From Mucilaginibacter sp. PPCGB 2223 (GTDB taxonomy: Bacteria; Bacteroidota; Bacteroidia; Sphingobacteriales; Sphingobacteriaceae): a DNA stretch of 64,000 nucleotides. The DNA lies in contig NZ_MDJS01000001.1 of assembly GCF_001705515.1 (NCBI RefSeq), positions 2,418,001-2,482,000 of the forward strand. The letters run 5' to 3'. This document shows, one piece after another, positions 8,135 to 16,867 of the stretch (positions are counted from its first letter, which is position 1; each line of letters begins with the position of its first letter). Position numbers and translations under genes: made by a program. Below the pieces are notes generated by a model. That model saw only the letters and a list, made by a program, of their open reading frames with translations, ran no database searches and was not told the DNA's origin.

Positions 8135-9352
8135 CTATTCGACGGTCATAACTGTTTCCTGATCGTGCACAATGCTGTGACTGAATACATGGATGAGTAA
8201 AGCAAGGGCCGAAAACGAACCGCCCATTATGCAAACGCCCGTCCATTGGTAATCGTTCCACAACAAGCTGGCGATATACGTACCAAACGCTCCGCCTAAA
8301 AAATACGATACCATGTAAACCGTATTGAGCCGGTTACGGGCCTCGGGCCTTAAAGCAAATATCATGATCTGGTTGCTGATGTGGGTCGATTGCACCCCCA
8401 TATCCAGCAGGATAACGCCGATAACCAAACCCACCAGGCTATGGCTCGATAAACCGAATATGATGAACGAAAGCACCACAAGCGATATTGCCAGTGTGAT
8501 AACGTGGTGGGGGTTCATCTTATCGCTCACACGCCCCATCACCGATGCGCCCAGCGCGCCGAATACGCCTACCAGGCCAAACATACCCGCCATTTGGCTG
8601 CTGCCACCAAATTGCGGTTGCTTGAGCAGAAAGGTGAGCGTGGTCCAAAAAGCGCCGAAGCAGGCAAAACATAATGCGCCGCGAACTGCTGCCAAACGCA
8701 GTTTAGGTTCTTCCTTAATCAGCGTAAGCAGCGAGCGCATCAGGGCGCCGTAATTGCCTTCATACTGGGGCTCTATTTCGGGCAGCATCAAAAACAACAG
8801 CAGCCAGATCACCAGCATCAAACCCGCGGCAATTAAAAACATGCCCCGCCAGCCAAAGTGAAAACCTATGAAGCCGCTAACCGTTCGCGAAAGCAAAATA
8901 CCGATTAACAAGCCGCTCATTACCACGCCCACTTTTTTACCCCGCTCGTGCGGCCGGGCCAGGTGGGCCGTCATGGGTACCAGCATCTGCGGTATGGTGG
9001 ATGAAGCGCCTATCAAAAAACTGGCCGCCATTAATATATTGATCGTTGGCGAAAACGCTGCCAGCAATAGCGCCATCACAATAAAAATAAAATCCACCAT
9101 CATCAGCTTTTTGCGCCTCTTCATATCGGCCATAGGTACAATGAGCAGCATACCGGTGGCATAGCCCATCTGCGTAAGCATCGATACCAGTTGCGCTTTA
9201 TCTTCGCCGATATGAAAGGTGACCGATATCTGCCCGAGTAAGGGCTGGTTATAGTATAAATTGGCTACTACCAAACCAGTGGCTATGGTCATTACCCAAA
9301 GGATGACATTAGTGAGCTGAGGGTGCTCATGTTTTTCGGCAGAGGTATTCAT
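8135..9352 (-). CDS. MFS transporter (drug/sugar efflux type)
   Basis: The 405-residue protein has twelve hydrophobic segments and the MFS layout. The loop between helices 2 and 3 reads MADMKRRKKLM, a variant of the GxxxDRxGRR motif, and the second half has the equivalent GRVSDKMNPHHV. The N-terminus (VVANLYYNQPLLGQIS) matches the YnfM/AraJ-like exporter branch. The likely role is proton-coupled export across the inner membrane; substrate unknown. It is transcribed divergently from the iron permease-like gene. Confidence 0.85.
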   Translation of the reverse strand: MNTSAEKHEHPQLTNVILWVMTIATGLVVANLYYNQPLLGQISVTFHIGEDKAQLVSMLTQMGYATGMLLIVPMADMKRRKKLMMVDFIFIVMALLLAAFSPTINILMAASFLIGASSTIPQMLVPMTAHLARPHERGKKVGVVMSGLLIGILLSRTVSGFIGFHFGWRGMFLIAAGLMLVIWLLLFLMLPEIEPQYEGNYGALMRSLLTLIKEEPKLRLAAVRGALCFACFGAFWTTLTFLLKQPQFGGSSQMAGMFGLVGVFGALGASVMGRVSDKMNPHHVITLAISLVVLSFIIFGLSSHSLVGLVIGVILLDMGVQSTHISNQIMIFALRPEARNRLNTVYMVSYFLGGAFGTYIASLLWNDYQWTGVCIMGGSFSALALLIHVFSHSIVHDQETVMTVE

Positions 9353-9488
9353 GCCGCAAATAACTACAATTAGCTTTTACCCGTCGATATTGGGTTTGTT
9401 TTTTGACGATTTACAGATATATCCCTGCTCATGCGGCAAAAACTATACAGCGTATAAATTGTTTAGCACTAACCAAACTTTTTATGTT

Positions 9489-9977
9489 ATGAACCCTAAT
9501 GACGATATTAAGGAGAAAACCTCCAGATTTGAGCGGATCAGCACCGTTATCATCAACTTCAGCGCTACCAGCGCCATGTTTGGTATAGCCTCAGGGCTGG
9601 TATTGATATGGCTCGTTACGGGGCCGGTGTTCGCCTACTCTAACACCTGGCTGCTTATTGTCAACACCGGTACATCCATCATTACCTTTTTGATGGTGTT
9701 CCTCATCCAGCGTTCGCAAAATAAAGAGTCGATAGCTGTACAATTAAAACTGAATGAGCTCATCGCTGCCAACAACTCGGCCAGTAACCGCCTGCTCAAC
9801 ATCCAGGACCTGAGCGAAACCGAATTAAATACCCTGTACGAGCATTACCGCAAACTGGTCGAACTTACGCAAAAAGCGCCATCCAACACCCAGAGCCATT
9901 CGGTCGAAGAAGCGATCATATTGAACGAAGAACTGGATGCCGCAAATAAAGCAGAGCAAGAGAAAGCCGAAGAATAA
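9489..9977 (+). CDS. Low-affinity iron permease family protein
   Basis: The chosen start at 9489 gives MNPNDDIKEKTSRFERIS; the frame is open upstream to 9351 but there it overlaps the MFS start and codes for nothing family-like. Two hydrophobic segments (about 30-50 and 60-80) are followed by the SxxxQxxQxxKLNELIAAN-type region typical of the Fet4-like bacterial family (PF04120). At 162 residues it has the usual bacterial length, much shorter than yeast Fet4. Its iron transport function in bacteria is not established. The acidic tail ends in Glu/Lys. Confidence 0.8.
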   Translation: MNPNDDIKEKTSRFERISTVIINFSATSAMFGIASGLVLIWLVTGPVFAYSNTWLLIVNTGTSIITFLMVFLIQRSQNKESIAVQLKLNELIAANNSASNRLLNIQDLSETELNTLYEHYRKLVELTQKAPSNTQSHSVEEAIILNEELDAANKAEQEKAEE

Positions 9978-10025
9978 TTTTGTTGTTATATTTATAGGGT
10001 ATATCAGTACCTTATCCTATAAAAT

Positions 10026-11654
10026 ATGCTCCGTAAAGACTTTATCAAAGCGGGCTCGCTGGCGGGCCTGGCTTTAACATCGGTTCTGGCCGCATCGTGC
10101 AACACCGCTCCCGCCCCTGCCGAACAGCAAAAAGACAGCAACGACAACGATACCACGGATAACTTTGAACTGAACGAGATTACGATTGCCGCTTTGCAGG
10201 ATAAAATGAAAAGCGGCGAATACACCGCCCGCTCAATTGCCGAACGCTATTTAAAACGCATTGAGGCTATTGATAAAAAGGGGCCAAAACTCAACGCCGT
10301 TATTGAGCTCAACCCCGATGCGCTGCACATTGCCGATAAACTGGATAAAGAACGCCAGGCCGGGAAACTGCGCGGGCCGATGCATGGCATACCTGTGCTC
10401 ATCAAAGATAATATCAACACGGGAGATAAAATGATGACAACCGCCGGGGCACTGGCGCTTAAAGGCAACCACGCGCCCGATGATGCATTTATTATTAAGC
10501 AATTGCGCGCCGCAGGCGCGGTAATACTGGGTAAAACCAATCTGAGCGAGTGGGCCAACTTCCGTTCGAGCCGCTCGACCAGCGGCTGGAGCAGCCGCGG
10601 CGGGCAAACGCGCATGCCGTACATTCTCGATCGCAACCCCAGCGGGTCGAGCTCGGGCACAGGCGCGGGCATCGCGGCAAACTTATGCGCCGTGGGTATC
10701 GGCACCGAAACCGATGGTTCTATCGTATCCCCATCGTCGGTAAGCGGGCTGGTTGGCATCAAACCTACAGTGGGTTTACTGAGCCGTTCGGGCATCATCC
10801 CTATCTCCAAAACACAGGATACCGCCGGCCCGATGGCGCGCACCGTTGCCGATGCAGCTACTTTGCTAAGTGTTTTAACCGGCGTTGATGCAAATGATCC
10901 GGCTACAGCCGATAGCAAACCTGAAAAAGATTACACAGTATTTTTAGATAGCAAGGGGTTAAAAGGTAAACGCCTCGGATTCGAAAAATCCTTCCTCAAA
11001 GGCGCCAACGAGGATGTGGTTGCTTTGCTGAACAAAACCATTGATGTGCTCAAAGCGCAAGGCGCAACAATTGTTGAGATCGACCTGCTCGGCAAGCTGA
11101 AAGATATGGGCAAGGCCGAGTTTACGGTTTTGGTGTACGAGTTTAAGGATGGTTTGAATAAATACCTGGCAGGCTCTACCAATCAAATCAAAAACATTAA
11201 AGATGTGGTAGAGTTCAACAAAAACAATAAGGATAGAACCATGCCTTATTTTAAGCAGGAAACACTGGAACTTGCCCTTACCAAAGGCGACCTGAACAGC
11301 AAAGAATATCTCGACGCCCTGAAGATCAGCCGCGACGGTACGCGCAAAGCTATCGACACCGTTATGAAAGAAAGCAACCTTGATGCGATTTGCGGCACCA
11401 CCAACGGGCTGGCCTGTACCATCGATCTGGCCAATGGCGATTACGATACCGGATTTTCGTTCTCCTCGCCTGCTGCCATGGCCGGTTACCCGCATATTAC
11501 CGTGCCGATGGGTGCGGTGCACCATTTGCCTATCGGTTTTTCATTCTTCGGCAAAGCATACAGCGAAGGTGAGCTGATTAAGTTAGCTTATGCTTTTGAA
11601 CAGGCTACCAACTGCCGCCAAAAACCCGAATTTGTCAAGAATTTACTGGGGTAA
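10026..11654 (+). CDS. Amidase-signature lipoprotein
   Basis: The mature enzyme belongs to the amidase signature family, which hydrolyses carboxamides with a Ser-cisSer-Lys triad. Visible features are the Lys at about 127 in GIPVLIKDN, the Gly/Ser loop NPSGSSSGTGAG (about 205-215) holding the cis-Ser, and the nucleophile Ser at about 232 in GTETDGSIVSPSS. The N-terminus RKDFIKAGSLAGLALTSVLAASC has a lipobox ending at Cys25 and a Tat-like R-K pair. It is 542 residues and full length. The substrate is unknown; export as a lipoprotein suggests scavenging of external amides or peptides. It appears monocistronic. Confidence 0.92.
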   Translation: MLRKDFIKAGSLAGLALTSVLAASCNTAPAPAEQQKDSNDNDTTDNFELNEITIAALQDKMKSGEYTARSIAERYLKRIEAIDKKGPKLNAVIELNPDALHIADKLDKERQAGKLRGPMHGIPVLIKDNINTGDKMMTTAGALALKGNHAPDDAFIIKQLRAAGAVILGKTNLSEWANFRSSRSTSGWSSRGGQTRMPYILDRNPSGSSSGTGAGIAANLCAVGIGTETDGSIVSPSSVSGLVGIKPTVGLLSRSGIIPISKTQDTAGPMARTVADAATLLSVLTGVDANDPATADSKPEKDYTVFLDSKGLKGKRLGFEKSFLKGANEDVVALLNKTIDVLKAQGATIVEIDLLGKLKDMGKAEFTVLVYEFKDGLNKYLAGSTNQIKNIKDVVEFNKNNKDRTMPYFKQETLELALTKGDLNSKEYLDALKISRDGTRKAIDTVMKESNLDAICGTTNGLACTIDLANGDYDTGFSFSSPAAMAGYPHITVPMGAVHHLPIGFSFFGKAYSEGELIKLAYAFEQATNCRQKPEFVKNLLG

Positions 11655-11655
11655 C

Positions 11656-11755
11656 AGATAAAACCCGATGTCTTACTGAGCACGTCGAAGGTAGCGTGAT
11701 GGCTTGCCTACCCTATTTCGGCAAGCTCATCATGATACACCCGGCTGTTTTATCT
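11656..11755. repeat. Inverted-repeat segment after amidase gene
   Basis: AGATAAAAC (11656-11664) and GTTTTATCT (11747-11755) bracket a stretch with an inner inverted repeat GCTTGCC/GGCAAGC. The GCTTGCC core resembles the linker of the REP pairs elsewhere in the window. It may be a decayed dispersed repeat that also acts as a transcript end. Confidence 0.35.
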
Positions 11756-11796
11756 CATTATAATTTCTCTAAAAGAAATTAAATTAATCAAAACAT

Positions 11797-11804
11797 TACA
11801 TTTG
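11797..11804 (+). promoter_or_regulatory. -7 box (TACATTTG) of DUF2383 gene
   Basis: An exact TAnnTTTG box lies 37 bases before the ATG at 11842. No clear TTG box sits at the usual distance upstream. Confidence 0.45.
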
Positions 11805-11841
11805 CGCTTTGGTTGTAGATAGTATAAACAACAGAAATACT

Positions 11842-12294
11842 ATGGAAACCAAGGAAGCAACAATCGATGTACTGAACGACCTGGTTCAGATCAATAACGA
11901 CCGTATAGCGGGTTACGAACGTGCGATAAAAGAAGCCGGCGACGAAAATGCCGACCTGAAAGAGGTCTTCAGCCGTTTTATTGCCGACAGCCACCAATGC
12001 AAAATGGAACTGGGTACCGAGATTCAGGCCCTGGGCGAAGATATGGATACCGGCAGCACCACAAGCGGTAAAATTTACCGCGCCTGGATGGAGGTCAAAG
12101 CTGTATTTACCGGCAACGGCCGTAAAGCTATTTTAGAGAGCTGCGAGTACGGCGAAGATGCCGCCCAGCGTGCTTACCGCGAAGCTTTGGATGACGATGA
12201 ACTGCCGGCCTTCCTGCGTGAGATCATCACCCGGCAACAAATGCGCTTACGAAGCGACCACGACGAAATTAAGGCTATGCGCGATGTCGCATAA
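11842..12294 (+). CDS. PA2169/DUF2383 four-helix-bundle protein
   Basis: The 150-residue product, beginning METKEATIDVLNDLVQINNDRI, matches DUF2383, a ferritin-like helical family linked to stress in other bacteria. Long amphipathic helices cover the whole chain, with several Glu, Asp and His residues that could bind metal. ATG 11842 is preferred over an earlier in-frame start. A strong terminator follows. It is a cytoplasmic protein with no operon partner. Confidence 0.8.
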   Translation: METKEATIDVLNDLVQINNDRIAGYERAIKEAGDENADLKEVFSRFIADSHQCKMELGTEIQALGEDMDTGSTTSGKIYRAWMEVKAVFTGNGRKAILESCEYGEDAAQRAYREALDDDELPAFLREIITRQQMRLRSDHDEIKAMRDVA

Positions 12295-12316
12295 TTGAGG
12301 TAAGTAAGATTGAATG

Positions 12317-12351
12317 GCCGCCTGTTATTGCTCATAGCAGGCGGCTTTTTT
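12317..12351 (+). terminator. Terminator after DUF2383 gene
   Basis: GCCGCCTG (12317-12324) pairs with CAGGCGGC (12338-12345), followed by six T. Confidence 0.85.
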
Positions 12352-12505
12352 GGCTGGTTTTATAATTGCCGTTTGCTTCATCAAGATCAGCCTGTTTGAG
12401 CTGATAAAAGCTATTTTCAAAAAAATAACAAACAAATAACATTTGTGTAAGTATATATCTTGCCGATTTTTTGTAAATCGCTGTATAAACCAATATCAAG
12501 AAGTT

Positions 12506-12922
12506 ATGGCTACCAGGATCACTGTCGAAGCAACCGTTAATGCACCTATAGGCCGGGTGTGGGAATACTGGAACGAACCGGAACATATCACAAAATGGGC
12601 CTTCGCATCCGACGACTGGCATTGTCCGGCAGCCGAAAATGACCTGCGCAAAGGCGGTACCTTCAGCTCGACCATGGCTGCGAAAGATGGCAGCTTCAGC
12701 TTTGATTTTGGCGGTGTATACGATGATGTGGAAGCCGAGGAGTATATTGCCTATACTATTGGCGATGGCCGGAAGGTAACGGTTAAGTTCTCTTCGGAAG
12801 ATGGCCACAGCACCCATATTGTTGAAACCTTTGAAGCCGAGGGCACTAACCCGGTAGAAATGCAGCAAGCCGGCTGGCAGGCTATTTTAAATAATTTTAA
12901 GAAGTATACGGAAGGGAAATGA
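12506..12922 (+). CDS. SRPBCC (AHSA1-type) protein
   Basis: The frame is open upstream to 12443, but the family start is MATRITVEATVNAPIGRVWEYW at 12506. The opening strand, the V-W helix, HITKW and the C-terminal GWQAILNNFKKYTEG are typical of the Aha1/polyketide-cyclase branch of the START/Bet v1 fold, which forms a ligand-binding cavity. At 138 residues it is complete. Its ligand is unknown. The stop overlaps the first possible start of the DUF922 gene by four bases (ATGA). Confidence 0.85.
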   Translation: MATRITVEATVNAPIGRVWEYWNEPEHITKWAFASDDWHCPAAENDLRKGGTFSSTMAAKDGSFSFDFGGVYDDVEAEEYIAYTIGDGRKVTVKFSSEDGHSTHIVETFEAEGTNPVEMQQAGWQAILNNFKKYTEGK

Positions 12923-13497
12923 TATTAATGGCTCCCGTTAGTATTTCAAGAATAATGGTAAAGACTTTATTTTTGATGTTTTTCTCTTTTTCGTTAACCA
13001 CATCTAATCTGCTTGCACAAAACAATTATAAGAAATGGGAAAAAGATTCATTATTAACGTGGAGTGATTTTAAGGGTACGCTTGATACACCAAGCTCTTT
13101 TGGCGCGATGACGAACTGGCACATGCCGTATTCATATCATTGGTCGTTAAAGAACGGGATTTATACCCTGAAATTTAAAGTGGAGGGAGCGATTGATAGG
13201 AGCAGATCATGGAGCAAAGCTGATAAGCAAACAAATGCTTTACTGGCACATGAACAATTACACTTTGATATCAGTGAAATATTTGCGCGTGAATTGTTTA
13301 TTGAACTAAATAAAAAGGCCTATACAGCAAATTATAAGAATGAAGTTTTAGATATTGTAGCAAGTGTATTTAAGTCGGCAACAGAGATGCAGCAGAAGTA
13401 TGACGAAGAGACAGATCACAGCAAAAACAAAATAAAACAAGCTGAATGGGAGTTGTACGTTAAACATTTATTGGAAACGGCACCCGAGATAAAATGA
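12919..13497 (+). CDS. DUF922 putative secreted Zn-protease
   Basis: The mature part contains LLAHEQLHFDISE, an HExxH motif as in zinc metalloproteases, with the flanking pattern of DUF922, a family predicted to be secreted metal-dependent proteases. A second start at 12955 (MVKTLFLMFFSF) would give a shorter, more typical signal peptide ending LLAQ; I list the upstream start because it overlaps the previous stop as ATGA, which allows coupled translation. Base composition is clearly more AT-rich than the neighbours, which suggests separate ancestry. Proteolytic activity is inferred from the motif only. Confidence 0.75.
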   Translation: MILMAPVSISRIMVKTLFLMFFSFSLTTSNLLAQNNYKKWEKDSLLTWSDFKGTLDTPSSFGAMTNWHMPYSYHWSLKNGIYTLKFKVEGAIDRSRSWSKADKQTNALLAHEQLHFDISEIFARELFIELNKKAYTANYKNEVLDIVASVFKSATEMQQKYDEETDHSKNKIKQAEWELYVKHLLETAPEIK

Positions 13498-13524
13498 ATA
13501 GCCAAGCCTGCACTTTTTCTACGG

Positions 13525-13629
13525 GCGTCATTGCTGTAAGGTATGAAGCGCTCTCCACGCTATAAGGTGCGGCAGGATGTTGTCGATTGTCCTTTGTAGA
13601 AATTGCTTCACTATCGTTCGCAATGACGC
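13525..13629. repeat. GTCATTGC...GCAATGAC inverted-repeat element
   Basis: GCGTCATTGC (13525-13534) and its exact complement GCAATGACGC (13620-13629) bracket a 105-bp non-coding segment. It belongs with the similar elements at 16665, 21990, 51036 and 54690. Confidence 0.6.
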
Positions 13630-13637
13630 GTGGAAAG

Positions 13638-13670
13638 CTATGGACCATGGACTATCGACTATGGGCTATT
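13638..13670. repeat. Degenerate heptamer tract (CTATGGA type)
   Basis: Successive units CTATGGA, CCATGGA, CTATCGA, CTATGGG and CTATT lie end to end with an exact 7-bp period. The tract runs into the bshC stop codon. Confidence 0.6.
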
Positions 13671-15267
13671 CCGTCAGCACCGTAAACTTAAATTCCAGCG
13701 GTTCGAAGTTTTCGATCAGATCGGTAATCAGTTGCTGTCCCCATTTTACGTAAAAGGGGCCGAAGTTCTGGCTGCGCTCCTGTAAGCCACCGCCGGGGAA
13801 GAGCGCTTGTTTAAACTTATCGATTTGCTCCAGGCGTACCTCGTGGTTCCGCTTTTCGGCTTTGAGCATCTTGCGTTCGAGGCTTTCGATGGCGTGTTTC
13901 AGGCGCGCGCGGATAGCATCGGTTGATGGGGCAAGCGTAGCATCGATGTGCGCGGCATGGGCCTTAATTTTTTCAAAAACACCAAGCATTTCCAGCCACT
14001 CGGCATTGAGGGTTAGGTTTTGTTCGGTATGTTGTTTTACCCATCCGGTTTTTAAAGCGTCGGCGGGTTTAAAAATATCGGCGATCATAAAACCTGTATT
14101 TTTGATGTGCGATGCAACTTCCTTAGTCACCAACATGCCCGAATTGCGCAGGATCAATACCGGGAAACCGATGCCATAATGATCGAAGTTTGATTTTAAC
14201 TCGAGCCAGTAAACCACTTCGGCACCGCCGCCAATGTAAGCTAAGTTTGGCAGTATTACTTCCTGGTAAAGCGGGCGCATCACTACGTTGGGGCTAAACC
14301 TTTCGGGGTGTTGCTCTATTTCGGTGCGGAGTTCGGCTTCGGTAAAACGGATATCCGAACCTAAAACTTCGTAAACGTTGTTTTCGAAAACAATACGTTC
14401 GCGCAAACCATCCAACAAGTAAAAGAAATTGATCTCGCGCGGGTTAACCTGGATGTGTACGCCCAGCTTTTGCAGCGCGGCGTTACTATCGGATATGTGC
14501 TTAAAGCTGTTTTGCCCGATGATATCCTGCTCAATTATCGGCGCGAACTGTTGTTTTAAACGGGCATCGTCGGCATCGATAATCACTAAGCCATATTCGC
14601 CGAAAAGGGCATTGACCAGGTAGCGGGTGGCATCGGCCAGTTTATCAAATCTGGTATAAGCTGTCTCCACAATTTCGGCCAGTTGGGGCGCATTGCCTGC
14701 CAGGCCTAAAACACCTTTGTATTGGTTAAGCGCCTGGCGGATGGTTTTGGTGGCTAAACGGCCGGTAGCGCCTGCGGCTTCCATTGGCCACTCTATTTTT
14801 TTATCGCCTGTTTTGGTGTGGTTGATCTCGGCAAAATCGTGATCTTCGGACGCCATCCAGTAAACGGGAACGAAATTTTTATCCGGGAAACGCTCCTTCA
14901 ACTGTCGCGCAAGCTTAATGGCTGTGGCGATCTTAAAGATAAAATACAACGGACCGGTAAAGATATTCAATTGGTGACCGGTTGTAATAGTATAAGTATT
15001 ATTAGCGCGGAGCGCTTCAATATTCTGCGTAGACAGAACTGATAACTCACTACTGACCACCGACAACCGATTATACTGTTCAGTTAAAACCTCAACCAGA
15101 ACCTCACGATCGGCAGTTACTTTTTTGGTTTTGAGCAATTGTTCAAAGCCTTCAAACGTGGGACGATGGCCGTAAAATGGTGCAAGAGCAGGATCGTTAT
15201 CCAGGTAGTCGGTTATGGTTTTCGAAAAAAAACCGGTGTCGGCATAGTTGATACAGTGAGCATCCAT
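13666..15267 (-). CDS. bshC: Putative bacillithiol cysteine ligase BshC
   Basis: BshC is thought to add cysteine to GlcN-malate in the last step of bacillithiol synthesis, a low-molecular-weight thiol found in Bacillota and many Bacteroidota. The family is recognised from TITTGHQLNIFTGPLYFIFKI, VYWMASEDHDFAEI, the region around IIDADDARLKQQF, and the C-terminal coiled coil before FGPFYVKWGQQLI. At 533 residues it is full length. bshA and bshB are not in this window. It sits 47 bases downstream of rimO on the same strand. The enzymatic role of BshC is supported mainly genetically. Confidence 0.93.
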   Translation of the reverse strand: MDAHCINYADTGFFSKTITDYLDNDPALAPFYGHRPTFEGFEQLLKTKKVTADREVLVEVLTEQYNRLSVVSSELSVLSTQNIEALRANNTYTITTGHQLNIFTGPLYFIFKIATAIKLARQLKERFPDKNFVPVYWMASEDHDFAEINHTKTGDKKIEWPMEAAGATGRLATKTIRQALNQYKGVLGLAGNAPQLAEIVETAYTRFDKLADATRYLVNALFGEYGLVIIDADDARLKQQFAPIIEQDIIGQNSFKHISDSNAALQKLGVHIQVNPREINFFYLLDGLRERIVFENNVYEVLGSDIRFTEAELRTEIEQHPERFSPNVVMRPLYQEVILPNLAYIGGGAEVVYWLELKSNFDHYGIGFPVLILRNSGMLVTKEVASHIKNTGFMIADIFKPADALKTGWVKQHTEQNLTLNAEWLEMLGVFEKIKAHAAHIDATLAPSTDAIRARLKHAIESLERKMLKAEKRNHEVRLEQIDKFKQALFPGGGLQERSQNFGPFYVKWGQQLITDLIENFEPLEFKFTVLTE

Positions 15268-15313
15268 TGCCCCAAATGTAAAATCATTAAAGTAATTACA
15301 CCGTATGTGTAAA

Positions 15314-16648
15314 TTATTTTACAATTTGTCCATAAAGGTCAAAGTCTTCGGCGGTATCTATCTTCACATTTACAAAAGTGCCTGCGGTAGCGTAGTGTTT
15401 GCTGGCATCGATCAATACCTCGTTATCTACCTCGGGCGAATCGAACTCGGTGCGGCCGACAAAGTACGCCCCTTCCTTCTTATCGATCAGCACTTTATAA
15501 GTTTCGCCAATGCGCTCCTGGTTCTTCTCGAACGAGATGCCTTGCTGCACTTCCATTATGGCGTCCGAGCGCTCCTGTTTTATTGCTTCGGGCACATCGT
15601 CTTCCAGTTGGTGAGCGTGGGTTTTTTCTTCGTGCGAGTAGGTAAAGCAGCCCAAACGGTCGAAACGGGTATCTTCAACCCATTGCAGCATTTCTTCAAA
15701 ATCCTGTTCGGTTTCGCCGGGATAGCCGGTTATCAGTGTGGTGCGCAAAGCCATGCTGGGCACTTTATCGCGGATGGCGTTTACCAGGTCGATCGTTTTT
15801 TGTTTGGTGATGCCCCGGCGCATCGATTTGAGCATGTTATCACTGATGTGCTGCAAAGGCATATCGAGGTAATTGCAGATGTTTGAGCGTTCGTTCATCA
15901 CATCCAGAATCTCCATCGGGAAGCCGGATGGATAGGCATATTGCAGGCGGATCCATTCGATACCCTCAACATCACTCAATCGACGCAATAATTCGTCGAG
16001 ATTACGTTTTCCATACAGGTCGAGGCCGTAGTAGGTTAAATCCTGTGCGATCAGGATCAACTCCTTAGTGCCGTTTTTGGCTAAGGATCTGGCATTGTTC
16101 ACCAACTCGTCCATCGGAGTGCTCACGTGCTTGCCGCGCATTAGCGGGATGGCGCAGAACGAGCATGGACGGTTACAGCCCTCGGCAATTTTAAAGTAAG
16201 CGAAATGCGATGGCGTGGTGAGCAAGCGTTCGCCGATAAGCTCGTGCTTATAATCGGCGCCAACGCTGTGCAGCAGGTTTTGCAGATCGTTGGTGCCAAA
16301 GTAATTATCCACGTTGGTGATCTCGGCCTCGAGCTCGGGTTTGTAACGTTCGGACAGGCATCCGGTAACGATAACCTTGCCTACCTTGCCCTGTTCCTTC
16401 AGCTCGGAGTATTGTAAGATGGTATCGATGGATTCCTGCTTGGCGTTATCGATGAAGCCGCAGGTATTGATCACGATGATATCATCGCTGCGCAGGTTGC
16501 CGCTCTCGTGTACTACATCAAATTGGTTGCCTTTAAGCTGGCCCATCAGCACTTCGGAGTCGTAGATGTTTTTGGAGCAGCCTAAAGTAACTACATTGAC
16601 ACGAGGTTTTGCGGTTGGAGTGGTTGGGATGATATTTTTTGTTCTCAT
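15314..16648 (-). CDS. rimO: Ribosomal protein S12 methylthiotransferase RimO
   Basis: RimO is a radical-SAM enzyme that methylthiolates the conserved Asp of ribosomal protein S12. The N-terminal MTTase domain begins VNVVTLGCSKNIYDSEVLMG and has the expected Cys residues (GCSKN, INTCGFI, TGCLSERY). The radical-SAM cluster motif is CNRPCSFCAIP (CxxxCxxC). A TRAM domain closes the chain. The YDSEVL wording and 444-residue length favour RimO over MiaB. It precedes bshC on the same strand. Confidence 0.95.
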   Translation of the reverse strand: MRTKNIIPTTPTAKPRVNVVTLGCSKNIYDSEVLMGQLKGNQFDVVHESGNLRSDDIIVINTCGFIDNAKQESIDTILQYSELKEQGKVGKVIVTGCLSERYKPELEAEITNVDNYFGTNDLQNLLHSVGADYKHELIGERLLTTPSHFAYFKIAEGCNRPCSFCAIPLMRGKHVSTPMDELVNNARSLAKNGTKELILIAQDLTYYGLDLYGKRNLDELLRRLSDVEGIEWIRLQYAYPSGFPMEILDVMNERSNICNYLDMPLQHISDNMLKSMRRGITKQKTIDLVNAIRDKVPSMALRTTLITGYPGETEQDFEEMLQWVEDTRFDRLGCFTYSHEEKTHAHQLEDDVPEAIKQERSDAIMEVQQGISFEKNQERIGETYKVLIDKKEGAYFVGRTEFDSPEVDNEVLIDASKHYATAGTFVNVKIDTAEDFDLYGQIVK

Positions 16649-16664
16649 TACTTGCTTCTTCTAA

Positions 16665-16782
16665 ATGTCATTGCGATCCCGATGTATATCGGGAGAAGCA
16701 ATCCCTGAGGACATGTCGCCGACCTTTCTCTGGGATTGCCACGTCATCGCTGCTTTCAGCGCGCTCTTCCTCGCAATGACAT
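16665..16782. repeat. 118-bp element with 12-bp perfect terminal inverted repeats
   Basis: ATGTCATTGCGA (16665-16676) and TCGCAATGACAT (16771-16782) are perfect complements. The inside contains smaller inverted repeats (CCCGATGTATATCGGG; GGGATTGCC-like copies) and no gene. It lies between ftsY and rimO. Confidence 0.7.
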
Positions 16783-16867
16783 GGGGGAGAGAGGCTTTGA
16801 ATATATGCAAGGTGCCTTACGAGCCGTCCTTCTACAAGCTCAGGATGACAGCCTGCGCTCTTTGTTA

